Assembly: GCA_036897095.1 (NCBI GenBank)
Contig: JAYMSP010000538.1
Span: forward strand, 1 to 47,952
Reading direction: 5' to 3'
Origin: Plantago elongata
Lineage: Eukaryota > Streptophyta > Magnoliopsida > Lamiales > Plantaginaceae
DNA length: 47,952 bases
Shown: piece after piece, positions 10,716 to 21,981 of the stretch
Layout: each line of letters starts with the position of its first letter
Position numbering within the stretch: position 1 is the first letter of the stretch
Notes under the pieces: model-generated
Told to the model about the DNA's origin: nothing
The model's input: only the letters and a program-made list of their open reading frames with translations
Databases searched by the model: none
Position numbers and translations under genes: made by a program

Positions 10716-13334
10716 ATGAAGAAAGCAATGGAGTTTTCCGCTTGCCCAATTTGTAGCTTGAGTGTTCCAATCTTGGAACTGGAAAGGTAAGGCCCAGATA
10801 GTGTGTTCATTTCATATTTTCATTCATCATCCCTTTTTGTTTTGTTTTTTTTTGTTTTGTTTTGACAGACATGCGAATGACCATTTTACGGACGATGATG
10901 AAGAAGAAGTAGATTACGCTACTGATTTGGAGCTCGCACGACAGATTTCTCTTTCTGTATGTTCATTCTCATTCCTCCTTACCAGCTTACCTAACCTTTA
11001 CCTGCTGCTTTTATCAATAGTCAATACTACTCCATTTCTTCAGACTATTTTCAGTTTTTACTTGTTACTAGTTAGTACTACCTATCAACTTAATTCATTT
11101 TCTTGTAAAATACTACTCCAGTAGTAATCCCTTTGATTTACCTTTTCTCGTAAATGAAATCTGGCTGGCTGATTCTATTCAAGTTTGCAATTTGAGTGGC
11201 GTTTAATTCCATTTGTTTCATTCTACAACTTTATGTACAGGTAGAGCCCAATGTTATTCTTTCATGCTTATCATTTATTCTACACAATGCATGCTTCACT
11301 AATGCTATAGTACTATGTTCGGTTTCAAACTCATTGTAAACGATTGCTAGGTTTTTTTTATTGTTTTGCACTTATAGTTACCGTTGCTAGGAGCTTCATA
11401 CCAGATTGATTTATTCACTTCACTCACTCTGCTGTACCAAACAATACTATTATTTTCTCTTTAGGCTCAAGGTCCATTTGAGTATCAACCAAGTGTTTTG
11501 GATTCCCCTGAGACCAGTACATCGGGGAGGAATGAAGGTGCCATATCAAATGGAAGGGATAAGGACAACGGAGGAGACATAGGTCCACTCTGCTTGCAGA
11601 CTAAGGAGATATACTACAAAGTTGAAGGTGGTTTGATCCCCTTGTTGAACAACTGCTTGGAATCGGATTCAGAGAACTCTGTAAGTATACTGTCAGGACA
11701 TGTTGATCATTTTCAAAGCACAGTGGATTCTGGCTGGGGTTGTGGGTGGCGTAATATCCAAATGCTTAGCTCTCACTTGCTTGGCCAAAGACCACAAGTA
11801 AGGGGTACCCTATATGGCGGTTCCGGGTTTGTACCAGATATTGCATCGCTCCAGAGGTGGCTTGAAGTTGCCTGGAGAAAAGGTTTTGATACTGCTGGCT
11901 CTCTTGAATTTGACAAGAAGATTTATGGACAGAAAAGGTGGATTGGCACAACAGAGTGTGCTGCACTTCTTCGTTCCTTTGGTCTGCGAGCCAGGATAGT
12001 GGATTTCTGCAGTAAGGATATGGAGACAACTGGAAGAAAGGTTGACAAGAGGAAAATCACTCAAGTGTATGGACCAATGGACATTTTTTTGTCAGAGGGT
12101 AAACTAGATCCATCCCCGACAGTTACCTCTGGTAAGAAAAGTTACAAGCATTCTAGTTTGTCGTCAGACAGGGGTCATCAAGTTCTCAACGAATGGGTGT
12201 GGGATTACTTTTCTGACAAAAACGTGAACAAATCAGGCAACCGTCGTGTTGTTCTCAGCCATAAACCGTAAGTCATATTGGATTAGTTGCAAGAGTCTTC
12301 AAGTAATGGTGATATTTAACTTCTTTCTTGATAAGAATCTTGTATATTCTTTATAGGAGTCTCCTCTAAGAATCACACAATCTTAACTTACTCTGAGATT
12401 TCTCCAGCACAGGCCATTGTACTTCCAGCATGATGGCCATTCAAGAACCATTGTTGGAATTCAAGCTACATGTCACAGAAACGGGATCCAGAAATATAAC
12501 TTGTTGATTTTTGACCCTGGAGAAGTAAGTTTATTTTGTTTCTACATGTGATAGAATGTTTTCACTCTATTGTTTACTGTCTTTTAAAGTAAAAATGAAA
12601 AGAAAATTAAAGAAAGGAGTACTTACCACTTAGCAGCTAACAAGATTATTCAATATGAATAGCTGGTGCCGACTTTAATAGAGTTAAATGCTTTAAGCCG
12701 GCTCAACATTAAGGGTCATGTTAGCTGGAAAACCTAGAAAACAAGTTGATACTTTTGTTCCATTTATTTTATAAATATTTCGGTTGATAGAATTTGAATA
12801 TATTGAAGCTTAAAGTATCATACCATTATCTGAATATGCTAATGTACTTAGACACATCGAAATTTTGCCAGGGCTCTTTTTTTCTCAAGCCCTCGTGGAA
12901 GGGAAATTAAATCCTATAGAAGATTGATACTTCAGACCTAGCCCTTTTAGGATTAGAGTCGTAGTAGCAGTTGTACTTGCGGTGAATTTTATACAATTTA
13001 TATTGTGTTCCTTGATTGCTTGTTTGCAATGAATCTAAATTCTAAAGCTGGTACTCCAAATTAAAATGTTTTATTGTAGAAAACAAGGGCTCTCGAAAAC
13101 ACTCTGAGGGCGAATAGAGGATGGCAACAATTAATAAAGAGGGGCGTGCACACTCTGAGGAAGCCGCAATACCAGGTAAATGCACATCTTTTGCATTCAT
13201 CACTGTCTCATTGTAAATTCAGGAGTTGGTGATGATGTTTTCTACCTCAGTTGTGCTATGTGGATCCTGGAATTGCACATGGGGAAGAGTTAGAGAAGCT
13301 GAAGACCTTACATAGCATCCGTCGAGAGTTTTAG
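10716..13334 (+). CDS. ZUFSP/ZUP1-like cysteine protease, peptidase family C78, with C2H2 finger and UIM-like motif
   Basis: Six exons (10716-10786, 10869-10956, 11465-12267, 12413-12524, 13080-13175, 13251-13334) join in frame to 417 residues, or 413 if the second in-frame ATG at 10728 is used. The N-terminus has a C2H2 finger, CPIC with HANDH. Next comes an acidic stretch and LELARQISLS, a ubiquitin-interacting-motif-like helix cut by intron 2. The catalytic domain shows DSGWGCGWRN (Cys about 146), HDGHSRTIVG (His about 330) and LLIFDPG (Asp about 355), matching the Cys-His-Asp triad of family C78. Human ZUFSP cleaves K63-linked ubiquitin, while relatives cleave UFM1. The UIM-like helix favours ubiquitin here, but that is inference. 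All catalytic residues are present. Confidence 0.92.
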
Positions 13335-13999
13335 ACTGAAATATGAAATAAAGGTTTGCATCCATGGGTAAGTAATGCAACTAAGATAAGCGAAGTGGAG
13401 AATAAAGTTTTGAGACGCCAGACGAGGAAACTTGAGTTTAACTGCGCATGATTTATTTATTTTGGCAGCAGGGTAGCATTGGTAAACTGGTGGGTGGTCT
13501 GAAGAAGAAGATTTTCGAGTCCATGATAGACCTAGTTGGAAATAGAGGCACAACACAGGACGTAGTAGTAGCAAAAGTAAATTAGATATGGTTGGCAGGG
13601 TCCCCTTGTTTATTTTATAAACGGAGGTAAAGTACGTACCTTATTATGTTTAAGGTAAATACAAGTAGGATGAAAAGAAAACAACTAAGAGTGTCTATCC
13701 GATTTATGGTGTAATGAAACAAGCTAGCATTGATAAATGAAAGTTTGTTGAAATGGTTGAGGTAAGTCCTTCTGAGGTTGAGTTGTTGTCTGAGTTTATT
13801 TGATCTTTAAGATATGGTGGAGTAGATAGATTCAAATGGAGAATGAATGAATGGATGTTGTAAAGAAGAAGAATAACACATAATACATTCTCCAGTAAAT
13901 ATAATAGGCTGATTTGATTTGTTCAACTCTTATAATGATTAATTAAATGTAGTGCTATCGATGAATAGTGTAAAGACATTACCTTAACCATTTAATTGT

Positions 14000-14180
14000 A
14001 GTAGGTCTGGGTCCAGACCTACTCTATTAATTTTAGACCCTACTCGAATTCGAACTCTTATACTCTCAACTGATAAGGGTCTAGATCTAACTCTTATTCG
14101 GGATCTTACTAGACCTTTTTAGTAACAGGTCTGGGTCGGATCCGAGTATGCCAGAGCCTTATTAGACCCAAACCTCGTAA
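14000..14180. repeat. GGTCTGGGTC-containing repeat-like block with a near-palindrome
   Basis: AGGTCTGGGTCCAGACCT (about 14004-14021) is an 18-base near-palindrome. Related pieces follow: TTTTAGACCCTA, GGGTCTAGATC, AGGTCTGGGTCGGATCCGAG and TTATTAGACCCAAACCT. The recurring GGTCT/AGACC words in both orientations suggest a small non-autonomous element or LTR fragment. I cannot define its ends or a target duplication. Confidence 0.35.
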
Positions 14181-15124
14181 TACTAATTAAACGAATGTTC
14201 CACCAAGTATTAGGTTATAAATTACTATAATAATCATGGGTTGATTGAGTTTATATTACTTGTAGCTGAACAAAGTGGCATGTGATGTAATATTACTATG
14301 TATGAATCAGCTACTATAAGTCAGTCTACGGTGGGAAGTGGGAACATAGTGTTGGAAGTTGAACTAGTATATATATATATACTTACGTTACATATCAGAA
14401 TTCCATAAATTGATTCTGGCTAGTTTAATTTTAGGGTCTAATTGGTAAGATATTCAGATGGTTATTTAGATGGAATTTTAATAAAATTATATTTAAAATG
14501 AAATTGAAATAGGATATTTGAAGTGTATTTTAGGCCAAATCAATATTTATCAAGTCAAATTGAGTATTTAAATGATTGACCAATCAGCTCTTAAATGTAT
14601 TGTATTGTATATATGAGTATTAAATATAAGGTTGGCCCTTGTTGACTTGAAATGATTATTACTAGTAAATAGTATTACCCTTTTTTATTAAATTTTGTGG
14701 AATTTTGAGGCGCGGAGTAAATTTGGTATTGTTGTAAAATTCCCGTGGAGTAGTAGTAGTAATAAAGTGAAGTGAATGTTGGGTGTGTGAATGAATGATC
14801 CATAATATTTGGGTGTGAAATGTGAAATGGGCCCATCCTATTATTCTACTGGTGTCTGGGTTGACGGGGTTGTGTATTAGTTCGTTCACATGTATGTAGC
14901 GTGAAGAGCCACTGTCTGTCCCCATGTGTATGCATGTTTCCTCTTCCTTTCCATTTTAAATTTAAATGTAAATAACAATAATAATTATTATTAGTATTAT
15001 GATAATGATAATGGAGGCGAGTAAAGACTCCAGGATACATAATAATAATTAGTCAAGTACTACTATACTGTAATAATGCAGCATTAGTTAGGTTAGGTAA
15101 GGTAAGGTCAGGTGTGGTGTGTAC

Positions 15125-15163
15125 CCAACACAACACAACACAACACAACAACACAACACAACA
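15125..15163. repeat. (ACACA)n-type minisatellite
   Basis: Repeated CACAA units, with one shortened unit, run for about 40 bases in the spacer upstream of the ER-body-type gene. Confidence 0.85.
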
Positions 15164-16404
15164 TATATGTACGTACGCACGCACACTTATTTGGTTTCGA
15201 CCAAGACCAAGACCATTTGTTTACCAATCTAAATCTACCTCTATCAAGGTAAAATGACAAGTGAATACTCAAATCATCTTGTTACTTGTTTGTACAGTAA
15301 GTATTAAGTGATGACTACTACCATTTTTTGCCCCCAAAATTGTATATCATTAGGAAAAGGGAGGCTAAACAAGGTGATATACGTAATAATTATAAATAAA
15401 GAAAGTAGTATTGGTATATATTGAGTAGTAGTCGATCGAGATTAGAGATATGTTGGCACTTGGCATCACGATCGATGATGCCTCGTTAATGATAATTTAG
15501 AAAAATGATTAGAGTAGAGTAATGATAATGGATTATGAATATATATATATACTAGTATATAGAGCGAGCGAGCAAGGCGGGAAATATAATACTGCACATG
15601 GAATTAACATAATATCTCGATTATTGTGACGACGATCCATGTTTCACAAGTACAAGTACACATTGTTTTTGTTTACACTAGAGTAGTGCTTTGTTTGTTT
15701 ATGTAACTAATTCATTGTACGTACAATATTAAAATGCAAGTTTGATAAGGTGTCGTTTACTTTACTTCCATTCCACATCCACATTTATGAATTGTTCAAC
15801 CATCCTATCCTAGCATATTATATTTTATTATTTCATTGATTACAACATCCAACTACCTAGCTACTACTAGTCAGTATTATTATTATTATTAGCTGCAAGT
15901 TACACTACATAAAAAAACATGTGTGATAAAATTAAAATAATGCAACTAGCACTAGGCAGGGTAGAATTTGAGGAAATACGTACAGCAAAGCCCTGTACTT
16001 ATTGTATATAATAATTAATGGAAAGTTCTAGTGACTATTAATTTAATACCAGTTTGTTAGGTTGAACAAGTGTTTCATCTTTCGTTCATTATCAGTTCAG
16101 TTCGGTTCGGTGTTAACTGTTCCTCCTCAATACATATATACTCCACTATATATATAGACTATAGTATGTGTGACTGGTTGGGTTGCTACAAGTTGTAGTA
16201 TCCTATTCCGATCCTATACCTTAATAATTTATTATTCAGTTTAATTCGACTCTATCAAGTCAGTGCGTATCCTCTCCCACTCTAGATTTAGTCCAAAGAA
16301 AAAGAGAAGATTTGAGCTTTTACCAAGTGCTAGCTAGCTACATTCTTTCTTTGTTCGTTTGTTGTTGTCTGTTTCTGAAAGGAAGGCAGGGTAGCTAATT
16401 TACT

Positions 16405-19400
16405 ATGATGGATAAGGAAGATCAGATTGTGGCTCCACTACTGTCTCCACAACTACAACAAGATGATGATGATGATGATGATAGCAGCAGCAGCAACAGC
16501 AACAACAGCAGTAATCTGGTACTCACCAGGAAACCCAAAAATGAGACTAGTAGCAGCAGCAGCGTTGATGGTGCTGAATCTGGTGGTACTATTAATTTAA
16601 ATGGTGGCAATGGAGGGAACATCAACATATCACCACCTCAGCCTCATCAGAATAATAAACATACTTTCTATGGAATAATAGGTAATCATCATGAGGAGGA
16701 AGAGGAGGAGGAGGAGAACCCGTCATCACCACTTGTTCGAAATGGGATTTCTATTATTCTTCCTAAGCAACATGATCATGGTCATGATGATGATGATTAC
16801 CAAAAGAAGGAGGAAAATGTTGAAGAATCTGCTGAATCCAAAAACACTACTAGTACTAATACTAGCAATGGCGATGATATCGTCAAATCGTCATCACCTA
16901 ACACTCCTCTCGTCTTTTATGACAATCGTCAAGGTACCTTCCAATTCCTTCCTTTCTATCAACATGACCTGCAGGCTACCTGGCTATATATTATACTAGT
17001 ACTTGTTTGTTGGTTAATTTTGTCTCTTACCGTTATATGTATGTTGTATAAGTAGCAGCAAGTTTTAGCTAGATATATCGATCTGCTGCCTGCCTGCTTG
17101 CCTTGTTATGATGGCCGGGAGTATCATGACACTTTTAGTTTTGATCGTCCGTCCGTCCGCACCTTAATTAGATACTGATTGCTTTAACGTACTTAACCAA
17201 CCCTACATGTCTGTCTGTCTGTCTGTCTGTTTCTGTATTTTGGAACCAATTACGAACTACTACTATATATGTTATGTTATGTTGCATATGTATCAAGTAT
17301 ATATCAACCCAACCCCACCCCACCGCGCCAATTAAGGGAGCTAGGGACACCTTGCTTCTTCAATTCCTCTGCTAGCTCTCTCAATGCCATAACACATGAA
17401 TGATGTACATACATGTATATACGGGACACACTCTTAATTTATCTACTACTTTGATTTAACATTACTCAATCTCAATACTATGTAATTTATCATTCTCTTT
17501 GACTAGTATCTATATTCGATTTCCCTTTTTCATACTACACGATTCTATAACCTAGTACAACAAATAGGTTTTATAACATGCATGATGTTTTTTGTTGCTT
17601 ACATACCCCCCACCCCCCTTATACACTTGAGAATATACTACATCACATCACATCACATCACATCACATATATGAAGTTGACATTTTCTTCTCTTTTCAAA
17701 GGTAAAAAACATAGCATCTCTTTGTTTCTATCTACCACTTCCTCACTTCCTTGACCTCCAGCTAGCTCACTATTACTATTACTATTAGCGTGTACTTGCT
17801 TCTATTCATCTACCTCATATATAATCAAATCAGAAAATCCTTGTTACTCATTTCCTTGCTCATCAACACACACTTCCGCCAAGTATTTGATTCCTATTTC
17901 TGACTGAAGGAAAATGGAAATGTCGAATCTGCACCTGGACATATCGGAATGGAACTCTTTGTGTTCACCATACTCACAACCATAATGAACAATTGCATAA
18001 GCTCAACAATATCATCAAAACTAGTATTAATTTTCAGTATAAAGGTAAGGTCAGTCACTAGATTAATTACTTAATATTATTAGCAACAGCTGGAGGCTAG
18101 AGCCAGCACAGCACAGTAATTTATTCCTTTTCTTTCGTACGAGTTATTGCAAGCCGTATGTATCTAGCTAATTTTGGTTCAATATGATTATTTCCAGGTG
18201 CTGTGCCTGCAAATGGCACTGTTAATGCTCACACTGAGAAGAATGGCACGCTCACTTTTAAGTCCACTCAAGAGATACAAACTGCTGAAATTGACCTCAT
18301 ACATGAGAATGACAATATTCATCAAGTGGACTTAGATGTTGAAAATGTACTGCAAAACCAAACCACTCATGATTTATTCTGTCCTAACTGCAAATCATGT
18401 ATCACAACAAGGGTCATTCTTCGTAAGAGAAAACGCAGCCCTCGACTTTCTGCCGGAGAACCTGACGGAAAAAGGACAGTGCTTGCCCCAGAATCCGACT
18501 CCATCATTCAAACTGAAGGTGACACTACTCAATTGCTACTACCAGATGATGAACCTAACACGGAGCCTGATGTATTTAGATGCTTGTCATGCTTCAGTTT
18601 TTTCATCCCAAGTGGTGAGTATTAATTTCAACATAATTAATATGGTTTGCATGCTTTGTCATTCATTCCAAAATTTTAATTATTATTAACATTTTTCTGT
18701 AACTATTCAGGCAATGGTTTTAAGCTATTCAGGAAGTTTGGTGACAAACGTGATAAACAAAGCAATGTTGGGCATGAACAAGTACCAAATGTGAGAAAGA
18801 ACTGGTTTAATTTCATGTTTCAACCGAAAAATAAGGAGGACACAGCTGTTGGGGAAGGTGACTAGCTAAAAATGTGTATTCTCTCACTGTCAATTTTCAA
18901 TTGTCTTTCTCTTAATGTAAATAGCTCATTTGTTACGTTGCACGCAGGAGACAATTCGGTAACCATGAGACAAGACCGTGATGTTGCAAATCCATTCTCA
19001 TCATCGAACATTGGTGAGTCCAGTTTTTTTAACCAATTGCGTCTTTGATTCTGTTTCTTAGTTATTTTGTTATGGGACAATGTTCTCAGCTAAAGAATTC
19101 TGCATAACAGATGCTAAGGTGGGTCAGTCTGAAACATATACGGGCGAAAAGTTGAATGAATCTAAATCTACCGAACAAGTCCAAGTGAATTGTGAGAATG
19201 ACCCAACAGAAACGACACATTCACATGGAGGATTGATGTTTGTATCGTCTGATAATGGACATGCAACTTCTGAGAAAGGTGTTAAATCTTTCCAGTTCCT
19301 ATTTATCTAATAGACTTTCCTATTGCTTTTCCATATCTCATGCATCAAACTGTGCTTATGCAGATAATGAGGCAGTCCAGCGCCTACCAACATCATTTGC

Positions 19401-20879
19401 AGCATTTCCGGGAGAAAAACAGAACATTTCAGTTGCTAGTTCTCATGGGGATCATCAAGGTGGAACTTATATTGTTACTGAATCTGTTGTTGAAAACGAC
19501 ATTGCAACTTTTGCAACTAGTGAACCTGGTACCTTTTCTTCCTTTTCATTGTCCTCTATCCAAATTCAAATGCAATTTGTTCTGTATTTTAGTGATTTTT
19601 CCTTTGAATTGACAGGTGAAGTTCGTCCCTGTGAGGTTTCTCAACATACAACTACCAAATCCACGTATGAAGTTCATGTTGGGGAGACAATGACAGTTAA
19701 TAATATTCCGTCCATCAGTGAATTCTCGGTTGCACAAGGTACCAGTACGCTGTACACGTAATATTGCTCCATAAAAGCTTAATCATGATGTTATTGATGA
19801 CATGTGAACATACATGATGCAGGCAAAGACACAGTGATAACATTTGGTACACAACGAGCTGAATCGTCCCAAATTCTCCAAGGTCCAATCAGCCCAGAAA
19901 GTGCATTGCATTCTGGAACTCCTATTACGATTGTCAATCCTGATAGAAGTGTAGATGGAAAAAAATTTGAAGTAATCAAAAGCATAGTGTACGGTGGACT
20001 TGCCGAATCAATTACTAGCTTAAGTGTTGTTTCTTCCGCAGCTGGTGGAGGTGCTGCGACATGTGAGTAGGCTATACAATTTACATTCTTTCCGGATTAC
20101 ACACACACACACACACATTCATACAGACGTTAAAAATAAATTTCTGATAATTTGTTCGTCTGGGATCTCATCTGCAGTGAATATTTTAGCTATCGGGATG
20201 GCCAATCTCATTGGAGGACTTTTTGTCATTTGTCATAATGTAAGCTGGCTCCTGTAGATTTTTTTTTCTTTTGAACTTCTTTTTGAGACTTTACATGTCT
20301 GGCTTTAGATGATATTTGTTTCATGCAAAAAAATGGACTTTTAAAGGATATTTTCCCTATTAAATACTAATTTATGCATTCCTGTTCCACTATTTACAGC
20401 TGTGGGAGTTGCGTTGTGATCACATAGAACAAGTTACAAATCAAATCACTGATGAATTAACGAATGAAAAAGATCGGTACAGGAAGCTCCTTGGCCGGAG
20501 AGAAAATTTCATACTTCACTCAGTAGTTGCTATCATATCCTACCTTATATTTGGCTTACTACCGCCAGCCGTCTATGGATTCTCATTTCGCAAGAGTGAT
20601 GATAAGGAGTTTAAGCTTCTGGCAGTAGCGGCAGCCTCTCTTCTGTCCATCCTTATACTAGCCCTTGGAAAGGCTTATGTCCAAAGACCTCCCAAGCATT
20701 ACATAAAGTGTGTCTTTACCTTTGTTATGCTCGGGTTCATGGTCTCTGGTGTTTCATATGCTGCAGGTATATTAGTTGAAAGGCTCCTGGAGAAGTTTCA
20801 TCTGTTCGAACCAAGTCCGGTTACCAACTTACTGGTGCCTCGGATGACAGGAGCTAGCTCTGCTTGGTCATCGCATTGA
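16405..20879 (+). CDS. Membrane protein of ER body-like protein with VIT/CCC1-type transporter domain
   Basis: Eleven exons (16405-16933, 17910-18044, 18198-18614, 18711-18857, 18948-19013, 19111-19278, 19364-19528, 19616-19738, 19823-20062, 20178-20239, 20400-20879) join in frame to 843 residues. The N-terminus is low complexity: runs of Asp, Ser and Glu and His-rich patches. Three Cys-pair motifs follow: WKCRICTWTY (about 179), CPNCKSC (about 283) and RCLSC (about 350). A long variable linker leads to a multi-pass C-terminal domain (about 635-835) with KSIVYGGLAESITSLSVVSS and later helices, resembling VIT1/CCC1 iron and manganese transporters. Arabidopsis MEB1/MEB2 are ER-body membrane proteins reported to give metal tolerance in yeast. 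Here a role in divalent metal transport in an ER-derived membrane is inference. The protein is longer than the Arabidopsis forms. Confidence 0.9.
17205..17231. repeat. (GTCT)n microsatellite in intron 1 of the ER-body-type gene
   Basis: TGTCTGTCTGTCTGTCTG runs just downstream of the first exon. A separate CATCA pentamer array lies at about 17641-17667 in the same intron. Confidence 0.85.
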
Positions 20880-21981
20880 GAGCCTGATGAGAGATGGTAC
20901 AGTTGTGGAGAATAATGAAGGCAACTTGGCAGAGTATTGAGTTCTGTGTGTTTTTTCTGTGTCATCCAGTTTCCATTTTTTCTGCACACGTCATAAAATT
21001 TCTCCTTTTCCCTTGATAGAGTATTCATTTTTCTTTTTTCTTATTCTGGAGAAAATGAGTCCCTCTAGAGTTGTATACTACTACATACTTATTTCTTGTC
21101 ATTCTCCTGTTCGATTGATTATGAATGTGACTTGAACTTCTTTCTTGTCACTTGTTTTAATTTAGCTTTGTGTTCTGGGAAACAAGAGAGCAAAACCCGA
21201 AAAAGTAGCAATGGTTATACCTGCTGACGAAGTGCACATGCAATGAACAATCATGTCTCAGTACAAACTTAACAACACATTATACTGTACATGACAAATT
21301 AGAATATGATACAGTATTATCTTGGTACAAGAGCTGCAATTCATCTTATCCTTTCCAGTATGTCTACGTCTTTCTTGATCTTTGCCTTCACCCTGGACTT
21401 TGTTACAAGGGTCCGTAACTCTGTATAGGGTTGGCAAAATTTCCAACAGCCATGATGATGAAACTGAGAAGTATCTATCACCTGATAAGAGGAACAGTTA
21501 ATGGAATATGAAACTTACCTGCCACTCTGAATTGACTCCAGCAACTGCAGTTTTAAGTAACAATACTCCGACATGAGCTTTAAAACCCCAGAAAACAAAG
21601 GCAGAGTGTAATTACCAGAAACAGAATGCTACTCTGAGCAAATATTATTTCAATTTCAGGAGAGATATATGAGTATAATATACATGTACATTTTTAATTC
21701 TTAGATGGACAAATCAAGACAGTTAAAATCATTGCCGCAACCATTCATTACATCAGTGTAATTAGAAGAAGAAATGAAATGTCCCAATACTCTCTCTGGG
21801 TTTGATTTTTCACCTCCTCTTGCAGCAGTAGAGTCAGGTCAGATGAAATCAGACATTATTAATCATACGGAACGAGCTGGCAGGCAGGCAACCTTTTTCC
21901 TAAAACCCAGATGCATCCTTGCCTTCAATCACCTTTAATTTAACTCAAAACTTTAATAAACACTACAACTCATAACATTGA
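20880..21981. other. Tail-to-tail spacer between ER-body-type gene and ALMT gene
   Basis: About 1.1 kb holding the 3' untranslated regions of two convergent genes. The minus frames at 20798-21028 and 21258-21446 are unsupported. No repeat is evident. Confidence 0.5.

Larger units (their letters stand above)
13335..16404. other. 3-kb spacer rich in small repeats, no supported gene
   Basis: This lies between the ZUFSP-like gene and the ER-body-type gene. It contains the GGTCTGGGTC-rich block at about 14000-14180, AT microsatellites (14370-14381 and 15540-15550), an ACACA array at 15125-15163 and several TAGT/TAAT-rich tracts. Minus-strand frames at 14662-15040 are low complexity and resemble nothing known. 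Confidence 0.5.

Noticed and set aside
16422..16999. Leu-rich and Arg-rich frames overlapping exon 1 of the ER-body-type gene
   Set aside because: They are shadows of GAT, AGC and GAG codon repeats read in other frames or on the other strand.
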